Origin: Pseudomonadota bacterium
GTDB lineage: Bacteria; Pseudomonadota; Gammaproteobacteria; Burkholderiales; Thiobacillaceae
Length of the DNA: 64,000 nt
Assembly (NCBI GenBank): GCA_030691265.1
Contig: JAUYET010000077.1
Coordinates: 1-64,000 of the forward strand
Direction: 5' to 3'
Below the pieces are notes generated by a model. It worked only from the letters and a program-made list of their open reading frames with translations. It was not told the DNA's origin and made no database searches. Below are positions 38,817-53,595 of this stretch, in pieces. Made by a program: the position numbers and the translations under genes. Within the stretch, counting starts at the first letter, position 1. Each line of letters begins with the position of its first letter.

Positions 38817-40610
38817 ATGACGATGCATCAATCTGAACCGACAGCCCTATCCTGGCGAATGATCTTCACTGAAGTTCGCCGACACCGCGATGCGTTGATA
38901 CGCGGCAATCTCATTGCCCTGCTCGCAGTTACATGCGCGGTTCCGGTGCCGCTTTTCCTGCCGGTACTGGTCGATGAGGTGCTTCTGAATCAGCCGGGCG
39001 GGTTTATTGCGTTTTTTGCGCCTTGGTTTCCGCCCGCCTGGCATGGTCCGGTTTTGTTTATTTTGATTGCGCTCGCGCTCACCCTTGGGTTGAGGTTGGC
39101 ATCCATCCTGCTCAACGTTTGGCAGTCACGCACGTTCTCTCTCATTTCCAAAGAGGTGGTTTATCGAATTCGGGCGCGCATGCTGGATCGGCTGTCGAAG
39201 ATTGCATTGTCCGAGTACGAAACGCTGGGGACCGGGCGGGTTACTTCGCACTTCGTTACCGACCTGAATGCGGTGGATGGGTTTTTGGGGGCGTCGATTT
39301 CCGGCTTCCTGGTGGCGTTGCTGTCCCTGGCCGGTGTGGCCGGCGTCTTGCTCTGGATGAACTGGCAGCTGGCGTTGTTCATTCTCTTGCTGAATCCTTT
39401 GGTCATCACGTTTTCAACCCGGCTCGGCAAGAAGGTGAAGGAACTCAAGAAACGTGAAAACAGCGCCTTCGAGGCATTCCAGGAAGCATTAGGCGAAACA
39501 CTGGATGCCCTCAACCAGATCCGCGCGATGAACCGCGAGGCGCACTACCTGGGTCGCGTTCTGGACAAGGCCGCGAATATCCGGCGACACGCCGCAGCCT
39601 ATGCTTGGAAATCCGATGCCATGAACCGGGTTTCGTTTTTCATTTTTTTGGCGGGTTTCGATGCGTTTCGCGCCGGTGCGATGTTGATGGTGGTTTTCTC
39701 TGATCTGACTATCGGGCAGATGCTGGCGGTATTCGGTTATCTCTGGTTCATGATGTCACCGGTGCAGGAGGTCATCAATATTCAATATTCCTGGTATGCC
39801 GCCAATGCTGCGCTTGCCCGCATCAATGGCATGCTGGCGCTGAATGCTGCGGAAACAGGCGAGAGCAATCTGAATCCTTTCGCCGCCTCGAAATCTATTG
39901 GATTGGAGCTGGAAAACGTGAGCTTTTCCTATGGCGATGGCGACACCGTGCTGGATGGCGTCAATTTGTCTATTGCTCCGGGTGAAAAGGTGGCCTTGGT
40001 CGGTGCATCCGGAGGCGGTAAATCAACCTTGGTGCAGGCTTTGCTTGGGCTGTACCCGTTGCGGAATGGTTCGATCCGTTATGGCGGCGTCGATGTTGCA
40101 GATATCGGCTGGGATGCGGTGAGAGAGAACGTCGGTGTGGTTCTGCAGCACCCGGTTCTGTTCAATGCCAGCGTTCGCGAGAATCTGACCCTGGGGCGCG
40201 AATATGCGGATACAGACTTATGGCATGCCCTGGAAATAGCGCAGCTGAAGGCATTCATCGCCGGTCTGGATGATGGTCTGGATAGTGTCGTGGGTAAAAA
40301 CGGCGTGCGTTTATCCGGCGGCCAGCGGCAACGTCTGGCGGTGGCGCGCGTCATTTTGGGCCGCCCGAGCGTGGTGATACTGGACGAGGCGACTTCGGCT
40401 CTGGATAGTGCGACCGAGCGCGAACTTCACACGGCGCTGGCGGCGTTTCTGGAAAAACGCACTACGTTGATCATCGCCCATCGTCTTTCCGCTGTACGCC
40501 AGGCCGACCGTATTCTGGTGTTTGAAAATGGACGTATTGTCGAACAAGGCGCTCACGACAGCCTGATGCAGCGTGGCGGCCTGTATCACCAGCTTTACGC
40601 GCATGCCTGA
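38817..40610 (+). CDS. ABC exporter, fused permease and ATPase (MsbA-like)
   Basis: 597 residues: a six-helix type-1 exporter domain (1-320) followed by an ATPase domain with Walker A GASGGGKSTL, Q-loop VGVVLQHPVLF, signature RLSGGQRQRLAVAR, Walker B VVILDEATSALD and switch His in IIAHRLSAV. It probably works as a homodimer exporting a lipid, drug or peptide; the substrate cannot be read from sequence. It sits between mnmE and mnmG, normally adjacent or nearly so, and is bracketed by two parS-like sites. Confidence 0.9.
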   Translation: MTMHQSEPTALSWRMIFTEVRRHRDALIRGNLIALLAVTCAVPVPLFLPVLVDEVLLNQPGGFIAFFAPWFPPAWHGPVLFILIALALTLGLRLASILLNVWQSRTFSLISKEVVYRIRARMLDRLSKIALSEYETLGTGRVTSHFVTDLNAVDGFLGASISGFLVALLSLAGVAGVLLWMNWQLALFILLLNPLVITFSTRLGKKVKELKKRENSAFEAFQEALGETLDALNQIRAMNREAHYLGRVLDKAANIRRHAAAYAWKSDAMNRVSFFIFLAGFDAFRAGAMLMVVFSDLTIGQMLAVFGYLWFMMSPVQEVINIQYSWYAANAALARINGMLALNAAETGESNLNPFAASKSIGLELENVSFSYGDGDTVLDGVNLSIAPGEKVALVGASGGGKSTLVQALLGLYPLRNGSIRYGGVDVADIGWDAVRENVGVVLQHPVLFNASVRENLTLGREYADTDLWHALEIAQLKAFIAGLDDGLDSVVGKNGVRLSGGQRQRLAVARVILGRPSVVILDEATSALDSATERELHTALAAFLEKRTTLIIAHRLSAVRQADRILVFENGRIVEQGAHDSLMQRGGLYHQLYAHA

Positions 40611-40614
40611 GGCA

Positions 40615-40630
40615 TGTTTCACGTGAAACA
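40615..40630. promoter_or_regulatory. Perfect parS site
   Basis: TGTTTCACGTGAAACA, an exact match to the consensus bound by ParB, in the gap between the exporter and mnmG. Confidence 0.93.
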
Positions 40631-40701
40631 CTGCATGAAACACCGGTTGGCATGGCGTAGAATCCACCGCCTGTCAGACCGCCAGAAGCGCCAATAAGAC
40701 C

Positions 40702-42624
40702 ATGCTTTCCCCGGATATTTTTGATGTCATTGTGGTCGGGGGCGGCCATGCGGGAAGCGAGGCTGCACTCGCGGCGGCGCGCATGGGGGTGAAAACCCTG
40801 TTGCTCACACACAACATCGAAACCCTGGGCGCGATGTCATGCAACCCTTCGATTGGCGGCATAGGCAAGGGCCACCTGGTCAAGGAGGTCGACGCCCTGG
40901 GCGGGGCGATGGCCATCGCTACCGATGAGGCGGGCATCCAGTTCCGCATTCTCAATTCATCCAAGGGCCCGGCGGTGCGGGCGACACGCGCCCAGGCCGA
41001 TCGCCTTCTCTATAAACAGGCGCTGCGCAGCCGCCTGGAAAACCAAGAGAATCTCACCTTGTTCCAGCAGGCGGTGGACGATCTGATTCTGGAGGGCGAC
41101 CGGATTGCCGGCGTGCGCACGCAACTCGGCATCGTGTTCAAGGCGCGGGCGGTGGTGCTGACTACCGGGACATTTCTGGCTGGCCTGGTTCATGTCGGAC
41201 TGGCAAATTTTCAGGCTGGCCGCATGGGCGATCCGCCGGCGGTTTTTTTGGCCGCCCGTCTGCGCGAGTTGAACCTGCCTGCCGGCAGGCTGAAGACCGG
41301 AACGCCGCCGCGTATCGATGGGCGCAGCATCGATTTTTCCGTGATGCAGGAACAGCCCGGCGACGATCCGGCGCCGCTGTTCTCCTTCATGGGGCGGCGC
41401 GAGATGCATCCGCAACAACTGCCTTGCTGGATTACTTCCACCAACGAACAGACGCATGAAATCATCCGCCAGGGGCTGGATCGTTCGCCGCTGTATACCG
41501 GCGTCATCGAAGGCGTCGGCCCGCGCTATTGCCCGTCGATCGAAGACAAGATCACGCGCTTTGCCGACAAGTCGGGGCATAACGTGTTTCTGGAGCCGGA
41601 GGGATTGACCACGCACGAGTTTTATCCGAACGGGATCTCCACCAGCCTGCCCTTCGATGTGCAGTTGAATCTGGTGCGCTCGATTCGCGGCCTGGAGAAT
41701 GCTCATATCCTGCGCCCCGGCTATGCCATCGAGTATGACTATTACGATCCGCGCGGCCTCAAGCCGAGCCTGGAAACCAAGGCCATCTCCGGTTTGTTTT
41801 TCGCGGGCCAGATCAATGGCACCACGGGCTATGAGGAAGCGGCTGCACAAGGGTTGCTTGCCGGGTTGAACGCCGGTTTGCATGTCCAGGAGCAGCCTTC
41901 CTGGTGGCCGCGTCGCGATCAGGCCTACCTTGGTGTCATGCTCGACGATCTGACCACGCGCGGCGTCCTTGAGCCGTATCGGATGTTTACCAGTCGCGCC
42001 GAGTATCGACTGTCATTGCGTGAGGACAATGCCGATCAGCGCCTGACCGAGGCTGGCAGGCGTCTGGGATTGGTGGATGACGCGCGCTGGCTGCGTTTTG
42101 AAGCCAAGCGCGAAGCGATGGCGCGTGAGAGCGAACGCCTCAAATCGACCTGGGTGAATCCCAATAATCTGGCGGATGAAGACGCCAAACGGTTGTTGGG
42201 CAAGTCCATAGAACGGGAATACTGCCTGTTCGACCTGCTTCGCCGGCCTGAGGTGGATTACGCTGCACTGATGACGCTGCCCGGTGCTGGTCCTGGCCTG
42301 GCGGATGGCGAATTCAGCGGGCAGGTGGAAATCGAAGCCAAATATGCCGGCTATGTCGCCCGCCAGCTTGATGAGATCGAACGCCAGCGCGGCCAGGAAA
42401 ATCAGGCCCTGCCGTTGGATTTCGACTATATGAGTCTGGCTAGCCTTTCAATCGAGGTGCGCCAGAAACTCAATCAGGTGCGCCCGGCCACGCTGGGCCA
42501 GGCTTCGCGTGTCGCTGGCGTGACACCGGCCGCGATATCGGTATTGATGGTCTACCTGAAGCGCGGTGAGCTGGGCAAACGCTCGGAGTGGGCAGGGGCG
42601 CCAGCGACAGGTGTGCAAGCATGA
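40702..42624 (+). CDS. mnmG: tRNA uridine-5-carboxymethylaminomethyl modification enzyme MnmG (GidA)
   Basis: A 640-residue FAD-dependent partner of MnmE. The FAD-binding start [57 protein letters not shown] and [16 protein letters not shown] are all hallmarks. Starts the mnmG-rsmG-parA-parB run with overlapping junctions. Confidence 0.97.
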   Translation: MLSPDIFDVIVVGGGHAGSEAALAAARMGVKTLLLTHNIETLGAMSCNPSIGGIGKGHLVKEVDALGGAMAIATDEAGIQFRILNSSKGPAVRATRAQADRLLYKQALRSRLENQENLTLFQQAVDDLILEGDRIAGVRTQLGIVFKARAVVLTTGTFLAGLVHVGLANFQAGRMGDPPAVFLAARLRELNLPAGRLKTGTPPRIDGRSIDFSVMQEQPGDDPAPLFSFMGRREMHPQQLPCWITSTNEQTHEIIRQGLDRSPLYTGVIEGVGPRYCPSIEDKITRFADKSGHNVFLEPEGLTTHEFYPNGISTSLPFDVQLNLVRSIRGLENAHILRPGYAIEYDYYDPRGLKPSLETKAISGLFFAGQINGTTGYEEAAAQGLLAGLNAGLHVQEQPSWWPRRDQAYLGVMLDDLTTRGVLEPYRMFTSRAEYRLSLREDNADQRLTEAGRRLGLVDDARWLRFEAKREAMARESERLKSTWVNPNNLADEDAKRLLGKSIEREYCLFDLLRRPEVDYAALMTLPGAGPGLADGEFSGQVEIEAKYAGYVARQLDEIERQRGQENQALPLDFDYMSLASLSIEVRQKLNQVRPATLGQASRVAGVTPAAISVLMVYLKRGELGKRSEWAGAPATGVQA

Positions 42625-43241
42625 ACCTGCCGGAATCGCTCGATGCAGGATTGGGGGCCTTGCAGCTCGATTTGTCCGCACAACAAAAAGCGGCCTTGCT
42701 TAACACCCTGTCGCTGCTCGGCAAGTGGAACAAGACCTATAACCTGACAGCGATTCATGAGCCGGAACGCATGCTGACACACCATATTCTGGATAGTCTG
42801 GCGCTGACGCCTTACCTGGGCAGCGGCGCTCTCCTGGATGTCGGCAGCGGCGCCGGATTTCCCGGTATTCCTTTGGCCATTGTGCGTCCCGATCTATCTG
42901 TAACCGTGATGGATGCAAGCCAGAAAAAATGCGGTTTCATGCAGCAGACGGCAATCGAGCTAAAGCTGGCCAATGTCTCGGTAGTTCATGCGCGCGTCGA
43001 GTCCTATCAAGCGCCGGAGAAATTCATGCAGATCGTTTCGCGCGCTTTTTCCGATCTTTCCGAGTTTGTTCGTTTGAGTGGGCATTTGCTGGCGCCGGGC
43101 GGCGTCTGGCTGGCCATGAAGGGGGTGCAGCCGGATGACGAGATCGCCCAACTCAAGGTGGCGCGCGTCGTGCGCGCTTTGCCACTGCAGGTTCCCGGGC
43201 TGAACGCCGAGCGGAGCCTGATCGTTATGGAACCTGTCTGA
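42621..43241 (+). CDS. rsmG: 16S rRNA m7G527 methyltransferase RsmG (GidB)
   Basis: A 206-residue SAM-dependent methyltransferase. Seen: [20 protein letters not shown], the SAM loop [17 protein letters not shown], and [11 protein letters not shown]. The ATG at 42621 shares ATGA with the mnmG stop, and the stop overlaps the parA start. Confidence 0.96.
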   Translation: MNLPESLDAGLGALQLDLSAQQKAALLNTLSLLGKWNKTYNLTAIHEPERMLTHHILDSLALTPYLGSGALLDVGSGAGFPGIPLAIVRPDLSVTVMDASQKKCGFMQQTAIELKLANVSVVHARVESYQAPEKFMQIVSRAFSDLSEFVRLSGHLLAPGGVWLAMKGVQPDDEIAQLKVARVVRALPLQVPGLNAERSLIVMEPV

Positions 43242-44038
43242 TGGCCCGCATCCTTGCAATCACCAACCAAAAAGGCGGCGTCGGAAAGACCACGACTGCC
43301 GTCAATCTCGCCGCCAGTCTGGCGAGCCTCGGCAAACTGGTGCTGCTGGTCGATCTCGATCCGCAGGGCAATGCCACCACCGGTAGCGGCGCCGAAAAAC
43401 GGGGTCTGACCAAGACCGTGTACCACCTGCTGTTGGGAACGGACAGCTACGAGGCTGTCCGCTTGCGGTCTGAAGCGGGCGGCTTCGATTTGTTGCCGGC
43501 CAATCGCGATTTGGCCGGGGCGGAGGTCGAGCTGGTTGAACAAAAACAGCGTGAGTACCGGCTCAAGAGTGCACTGGACAAGGCGGCCGAGGACTACGAC
43601 TTCATTCTGATCGATTGCCCGCCGGCCCTGAATCTGCTGACGGTCAATGCGCTGACTTGCGCGCATGCAGTGCTGATCCCGATGCAATGCGAGTATTTCG
43701 CCATCGAAGGCCTCGCCGATCTGGTCAACACCATCAAGAAAATCAAGGCGCGGCTCAATCCGGGACTGGTCATCGAGGGCGTCGTGCGCGTGATGTTCGA
43801 CAACCGCAATACGCTGGCTCAGCACGTATCCGACCAGCTCAAGGCGCATTTCGGCGCCAAGGTGTTCGACACCGTTGTGCCGCGCAATGTGCGATTGGCG
43901 GAAGCGCCGAGTCATGGCTTGGCGGTATTGCAATACGACCGCGCGTCCAAGGGCGCGCAGGCCTATTTACAGATGGCGCAGGAGTTGGTCAGAAAGCAGG
44001 CTGACCAGCCCGCCAGAGGAGGGGCGCGACGTGGCTAG
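43241..44038 (+). CDS. parA: Chromosome partitioning ATPase ParA (Soj)
   Basis: 265 residues with the deviant Walker A NQKGGVGKTTTAVNLAA, switch I region LLVDLDPQGNATTGSG and FILIDCPPALNLLTVN. With ParB and the parS sites it segregates the origin region. Overlaps rsmG by one base and parB by 8 bases. Confidence 0.96.
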   Translation: MARILAITNQKGGVGKTTTAVNLAASLASLGKLVLLVDLDPQGNATTGSGAEKRGLTKTVYHLLLGTDSYEAVRLRSEAGGFDLLPANRDLAGAEVELVEQKQREYRLKSALDKAAEDYDFILIDCPPALNLLTVNALTCAHAVLIPMQCEYFAIEGLADLVNTIKKIKARLNPGLVIEGVVRVMFDNRNTLAQHVSDQLKAHFGAKVFDTVVPRNVRLAEAPSHGLAVLQYDRASKGAQAYLQMAQELVRKQADQPARGGARRG

Positions 44039-44867
44039 ATTGAAGGGTTTGGGGCGCGGTTTGGACGCATTGCTTGGCGAGGGCGATACCAATGATGGCG
44101 AACGCTTGCTGACGCTGCCGGTTGAGAGCCTGGTGCCCGGCAAGTATCAGCCGCGTACGCGCATGGATGAGACCGCGCTCGGCGAGTTGGCGGCCTCGAT
44201 CAAGTCGCAAGGGCTGATGCAGCCGATATTGGCGCGGGCAATTCCGGGCGGGCAATTCGAAATCATCGCCGGCGAACGGCGCTGGCGCGCCAGTCAATTG
44301 GCGGGGCTGAAAGAAGTGCCGGTGCTGGTCCGGGTGGTCGAGGATGAGGCCGCGCTGAAAATGGCGCTGATCGAAAATATTCAACGCGAGAATTTGAACC
44401 CGCTTGAGGAGGCGCAAGGGATACATCGCCTGATTCAGGAGTTCTCCATGACCCACCAGACCGCAGCCGAATCCGTCGGGCGTTCCCGCGTCGCAGTTTC
44501 GAATCTGTTGCGTTTGCTCAATCTCGCCAAGCCCGTGCAGGCCATGCTGATGGGCGGCGAATTGGATATGGGGCATGCGCGCGCGTTGCTTGTTCTTGTC
44601 CATGCCAAACAGGTCGATGCTGCGCATGAAGTGGCCAAAAAAGGCATGTCGGTGCGCGATGCCGAGCGTTTGGCGGCGCGTATGGCAAAACCGGCCGGGA
44701 AGGCGGCGGCGGGAAAAGACCGCGATGTGGAGAGACTCGAAGAGGAGCTCTCCGAACGTTTGGGCGCGAGCGTGAAGATCGGGGCCAACCAGAAGGGGGC
44801 GGGCCGGATATCGATTCAGTTCGACAGCCTTGAGCAGCTGGATGAGTTGCTGCACCGCATCAAATGA
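44031..44867 (+). CDS. parB: Chromosome partitioning protein ParB (Spo0J)
   Basis: 278 residues. Starts ARLKGLGRGLDALLGEG from a GTG at 44031 behind AGGAGG. The CTP-binding motif GERRWRASQLAG, the ENIQRENLNPLEEAQG segment and the helix-turn-helix (TAESVGRSRVAVSNLLRLL) are present, with a C-terminal dimerisation domain. Its likely targets are the four parS-like sites listed here. Confidence 0.96.
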   Translation: MARLKGLGRGLDALLGEGDTNDGERLLTLPVESLVPGKYQPRTRMDETALGELAASIKSQGLMQPILARAIPGGQFEIIAGERRWRASQLAGLKEVPVLVRVVEDEAALKMALIENIQRENLNPLEEAQGIHRLIQEFSMTHQTAAESVGRSRVAVSNLLRLLNLAKPVQAMLMGGELDMGHARALLVLVHAKQVDAAHEVAKKGMSVRDAERLAARMAKPAGKAAAGKDRDVERLEEELSERLGASVKIGANQKGAGRISIQFDSLEQLDELLHRIK

Positions 44868-44955
44868 AGCAGCGAACTATTGGGCCGATCGACGAATTCA
44901 TCAAACTCATTGATGGTTGCATTAGCCCCACTAATTCATATATTATCGTCCGCTA

Positions 44956-45312
44956 ATGTTTTTTGCGCTGTTGATCCAGGCTGTTGTCATTGCTGTAGTC
45001 GTGGTGACTTGTTGGGTCTGGATGGGGGTGATGGTTGCGCAAGCTTTGGCCTGCGGTGCGGTTATCGCGCTAGTGAATTCGGGCATGCTTGTGGGGCGCT
45101 GGTATATCGGCCTTGACGACTATCATTGCGACGGTGCGCGTCATTTAAAGTTGTTCCACCGTTCCAGTCTGGAGCGGTTTTTTGTTGTCGGCATGTTGAT
45201 GGCCGTAGGATTCGGGCTTCTGGATCTGGCGCCGCAAGCGTTGTTGGCGGGTTTTATAGTGGGGCAGCTGGTTTGGGCGTTTGCGAACGTGCTCGCGCGA
45301 CGGCTGTTCTGA
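44956..45312 (+). CDS. atpI: ATP synthase subunit I
   Basis: A 118-residue membrane protein with four hydrophobic helices, the usual first gene of the atp operon; thought to aid c-ring assembly. Seen: the LKLFHRSSLERFFVVGMLM segment and the C-terminal LLAGFIVGQLVW. A possible promoter -10 (TATATT, about 44938-44943) lies upstream in the 88-base gap after parB. Confidence 0.88.
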   Translation: MFFALLIQAVVIAVVVVTCWVWMGVMVAQALACGAVIALVNSGMLVGRWYIGLDDYHCDGARHLKLFHRSSLERFFVVGMLMAVGFGLLDLAPQALLAGFIVGQLVWAFANVLARRLF

Positions 45313-45323
45313 ATACAGATTGA

Positions 45324-46208
<885 letters not shown>

Positions 46209-46226
46209 TATTTTTTGACTTGTTGA

Positions 46227-46481
<255 letters not shown>

Positions 46482-46515
46482 CCACCATCCGCAATAACCC
46501 GCAAGAGGAGCGGTC

Positions 46516-46986
46516 ATGAACATCAATATGACCCTGATTGGGCAGTCCATCACCTTCGCCATATTCGTATGGTTCTGTATGAAGTTTGTGTGGCCGCCCA
46601 TCGTCAGTGCATTGGAAGCCCGCAAGAAGCTGATAGCCGATGGTCTGGCTGCGGCGGATCGCGGCAAGCATGAATTGGAGTTGGCAGCCAAGCGCGCCAG
46701 CGAAACCATGCACGAGGCCAAGCTGAAAGCATCGGACATCATCGCGCAGGCTGAAAAACGCGCCGTGCAAATCGTTGAAGAGGCGAAGGGCGCCGCCAAG
46801 GGTGAGGGGGATCGCATGATTTCTTCAGCCAAGGCTGAAATCGAGCAGGAATCTCACCGTGCACGCGAAGCGTTGCGTGGCGAAATCGCCGCGTTGGTGG
46901 TGGCTGGAGCTGGCAAGGTGCTGCGTCGTGAAGTCAGCGCCCAAGCCCACGCCGATCTCCTGGAAGTCATCAAGAACGAGCTCTGA
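46516..46986 (+). CDS. atpF: ATP synthase F0 subunit b
   Basis: 156 residues: one N-terminal membrane helix ([20 protein letters not shown]) then a long charged coiled coil forming the peripheral stalk. Confidence 0.96.
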   Translation: MNINMTLIGQSITFAIFVWFCMKFVWPPIVSALEARKKLIADGLAAADRGKHELELAAKRASETMHEAKLKASDIIAQAEKRAVQIVEEAKGAAKGEGDRMISSAKAEIEQESHRAREALRGEIAALVVAGAGKVLRREVSAQAHADLLEVIKNEL

Positions 46987-46987
46987 T

Positions 46988-47521
46988 ATGGAACGCGCAA
47001 CCTTAGCCCGCCCTTATGCCGAAGCGCTTGCCAAGCTGGCTGGAGAGAGCCGTTCCTGGGGTCTCTGGTCGGAGCGACTTGCGTTGCTTGCCCTGGTGGT
47101 CGGCGATGCTCAAGTTCAGAGTCTGGCAACTAATCCGGGGGTTCCTGGTGCGCGTGTCGCCGAGATCATTCTGGCGGTTTGCGGTGAGCAACTGGGGGCG
47201 GAAGGCGGCAATCTGACGAGTCTATTGGCGGAGAACAAGCGGCTTGCCTTTTTGCCGGAAATCGTCAGCCTGTTTGAAGCGCTGAAGGCGGATCAGGAGG
47301 GGGAGTTGACTGCTCACGTTACCAGCGCATTCCCGCTTTCCGCTGGGCAGATGGCTGGCCTGGTCGCCAAGTTGGAAGCCAAGTTTGGTCGCAAGGTTAC
47401 TGCCGACCAATCCGTGGATAGCGAGCTGATTGGCGGCGTCGTGATCCAGGTCGGCGATGAAGTTATGGATGCGTCGGTGCGCGGCGGGCTAGAAGCCCTG
47501 GCCGTCACCCTGAAAGCTTAA
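46988..47521 (+). CDS. atpH: ATP synthase F1 subunit delta
   Basis: 177 residues linking the stalk to F1. Seen: [15 protein letters not shown] at the N-terminus, [14 protein letters not shown], and the C-terminal [20 protein letters not shown]. The ATG at 46988 starts one base after the atpF stop. Confidence 0.96.
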   Translation: MERATLARPYAEALAKLAGESRSWGLWSERLALLALVVGDAQVQSLATNPGVPGARVAEIILAVCGEQLGAEGGNLTSLLAENKRLAFLPEIVSLFEALKADQEGELTAHVTSAFPLSAGQMAGLVAKLEAKFGRKVTADQSVDSELIGGVVIQVGDEVMDASVRGGLEALAVTLKA

Positions 47522-47541
47522 TTAGGAAATCTGGGATTCTC

Positions 47542-49077
<1,536 letters not shown>

Positions 49078-49103
49078 TCAACTACTGACGGACGAGAAAA
49101 AGC

Positions 49104-51379
<2,276 letters not shown>

Positions 51380-51460
51380 TTCGCGTACGAGTCCCGGGTT
51401 GCAGGCGGCACGTAAAAAACGGCCAACCGAAACCCGGCACACGAAACTAGGAGTCGAAGA

Positions 51461-51886
51461 ATGGCAATGACCATACATGTCGACATCGTCAGCGCGGAAG
51501 CGTCCATCTATTCGGGACTCGCCGAGTATCTGGTCGCACCTGCTGAGATGGGCGAGGTCGGGGTCTATCCCCGCCACACGCCGCTGTTGACTCGCTTGAA
51601 GCCGGGTTCTGTGCGGATAAAGTCGCCGGACAAGGCGGAAGAAGAGTTGATTTATGTGTCCGGCGGCATTCTTGAAGTTCAGCCAGGCGTGGTTACCATC
51701 CTGTCGGACACCGCCGTGCGCGGTGCGGATCTGGACGAGGCGCGTGCGCTTGAGGCCAAGCGACAAGCGGAGGAGGCGATGAAGAATCGCACTTCTTTGA
51801 TGGACTACGCCTATGCGGAAGCCGAATTGGCGGAAGCCGTGGCACAACTGGCGGCGATTCAGAAGCTGCGCAAGACCCGAGGCTGA
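51461..51886 (+). CDS. atpC: ATP synthase F1 subunit epsilon
   Basis: 141 residues: an N-terminal beta sandwich ([44 protein letters not shown]) and a C-terminal helical hairpin. AGGAG lies 8 bases before the start. Last gene of the operon; a terminator follows. Confidence 0.96.
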   Translation: MAMTIHVDIVSAEASIYSGLAEYLVAPAEMGEVGVYPRHTPLLTRLKPGSVRIKSPDKAEEELIYVSGGILEVQPGVVTILSDTAVRGADLDEARALEAKRQAEEAMKNRTSLMDYAYAEAELAEAVAQLAAIQKLRKTRG

Positions 51887-51904
51887 TCATCCCGCACGTC
51901 ATGA

Positions 51905-51936
51905 AAAAACGGCAGCCGCGCGCTGCCGTTTTTCTT
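51905..51936 (+). terminator. Terminator of the atp operon
   Basis: AAAAACGGCAGC pairs with GCTGCCGTTTTT around a 5-base loop, continuing into a T-rich tail. Confidence 0.9.
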
Positions 51937-52012
51937 TAGCGGGCCGCCAGACAAAGCACGGAAGCGCTGTTTATACTTACGCGCGTTACTGGCTACACCT
52001 CCTCGCCGTCCC

Positions 52013-53389
52013 ATGCACCCCCCCCTGAACGTCGTTATCCTGGCCGCTGGCAAGGGTACCCGGATGAAATCCGATTTGCCCAAAGTGCTGCACCCATTGG
52101 CCGGCAGGCCGCTTATTACGCATGTGCTTGCTGCCGCCGACCAACTTGGCCCGACCGCCACATGCGTCATCTACGGCCACGGTGGCGAGACGCTGCCGCA
52201 AGCCATCGGCAGAGGCGACCTGATCTGGGCAAAGCAGGAGCCGCAGTTAGGCACCGGGCATGCGGTGCAACAAGCCGTTCCCCATCTCGACCCCAACGCC
52301 ATTTGCCTGATTCTTTACGGCGATGTCCCGCTGACGCGTCCCGAGACGCTGCAGGAAATGACGCTGATTGCGCGTGAAGGCGCGATCGCCCTGCTGACCG
52401 TTCATCTGGCCAATCCGACTGGCTACGGTCGCATCGTGCGCAACGCGCGCGGCCAGGTCGAGCGCATCGTCGAACAGAAAGATGCCAGTCCCGAGGAGTT
52501 GGCCATCAACGAAGTGAATACCGGCATTCTCTGTCTGCCGGCCGGCAAACTGGCTGGCTGGTTGGCGCGCCTGGGCAACAACAATGCGCAGGGCGAGTAT
52601 TACCTGACCGATGTCATCGGCATGGCCGCAGCCGAAGGCGAGCGAGTGATTCCCTGCCACCCGGCCGCGGAATGGGAAGTGCTGGGCATCAACAGCCGCG
52701 CCCAGCTTGCCGAACTGGAGCGTCTGCATCAACGTAATCAGGCCGACAAGCTGATGACCGACGGGGTGACGCTGATCGATCCGAGCCGGATTGATATTCG
52801 CGGCAGCCTGTCCTGCGGGCGCGATGTGCTGATCGACATCAACGCCGTTTTCGAAGGCGATGTGGTGCTGGGCGATGGCGTTCAGATCGGCGCCAATTGC
52901 GTGCTGAAAAACGTCGAACTGGCGGCCGGCGTTCAACTCAAGCCGTTCTGTCACCTGGAAGGCGCGCGTGTCGGCGCCAATGCCGTGATCGGCCCCTATG
53001 CCCGTTTACGCCCGGGCACCGAGCTGGCCGAGGAAACGCATATCGGCAACTTCGTCGAACTGAAAAATGCCCAGATTGGCTTCAACTCGAAAATCAGCCA
53101 CCTGTCCTATGTCGGCGACGCGACTGTCGGGCGCAAGGTCAACATCGGCGCCGGCACCATCACCTGCAATTACGACGGCGCCAACAAACACCGCACGATC
53201 ATCGAGGACGACGCCTTCATCGGTTCCGACACGCAACTGGTCGCCCCGGTCACCGTCGGCAAGGGCGCGACACTGGGCGCCGGCACCACGCTGACCCGAG
53301 ATGCCCCGGCCGGGCAACTGACGCTGTCGCGCGTCAAGCAGATCACCCTTCCCGGCTGGCAACGGCCGACCAAAAAGAAACAACCCTGA
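52013..53389 (+). CDS. glmU: Bifunctional UDP-GlcNAc pyrophosphorylase / glucosamine-1-phosphate acetyltransferase
   Basis: 458 residues making UDP-GlcNAc for cell envelope synthesis. The N-terminal uridyltransferase starts [20 protein letters not shown]; the C-terminal left-handed beta helix shows [31 protein letters not shown] and the acetyl-CoA site GADTQ-like [11 protein letters not shown]. Followed by glmS, which supplies its pathway precursor. Confidence 0.97.
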   Translation: MHPPLNVVILAAGKGTRMKSDLPKVLHPLAGRPLITHVLAAADQLGPTATCVIYGHGGETLPQAIGRGDLIWAKQEPQLGTGHAVQQAVPHLDPNAICLILYGDVPLTRPETLQEMTLIAREGAIALLTVHLANPTGYGRIVRNARGQVERIVEQKDASPEELAINEVNTGILCLPAGKLAGWLARLGNNNAQGEYYLTDVIGMAAAEGERVIPCHPAAEWEVLGINSRAQLAELERLHQRNQADKLMTDGVTLIDPSRIDIRGSLSCGRDVLIDINAVFEGDVVLGDGVQIGANCVLKNVELAAGVQLKPFCHLEGARVGANAVIGPYARLRPGTELAEETHIGNFVELKNAQIGFNSKISHLSYVGDATVGRKVNIGAGTITCNYDGANKHRTIIEDDAFIGSDTQLVAPVTVGKGATLGAGTTLTRDAPAGQLTLSRVKQITLPGWQRPTKKKQP

Positions 53390-53540
53390 CGGGCATGGAT
53401 CGAGGCTGTCCCGGAGAATGAACGTCGTGCCATGCCCGTTTCCCTCACTGATGGAACTACCAGCCAACCGACTAAGCCGAAAAAAGACATCGGCCAAGTC
53501 TCTGGCTGCCCCAACCCCTCTCCCGCAAGCGGGAGAGGGG
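53389..53540. repeat. Two inverted repeats between glmU and glmS
   Basis: ACGGGCATGG/CCATGCCCGT (53389-53398 and 53430-53439) and CCCCTCTCCCGC/GCGGGAGAGGGG (53515-53526 and 53529-53540). The same two motif types occur together at 23683-23772. Confidence 0.75.
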
Positions 53541-53595
53541 CGCGTCAAGCGTCGCTCACGCGACGTTTTCGTCAAGAAATAATCGGAGAAGAACT

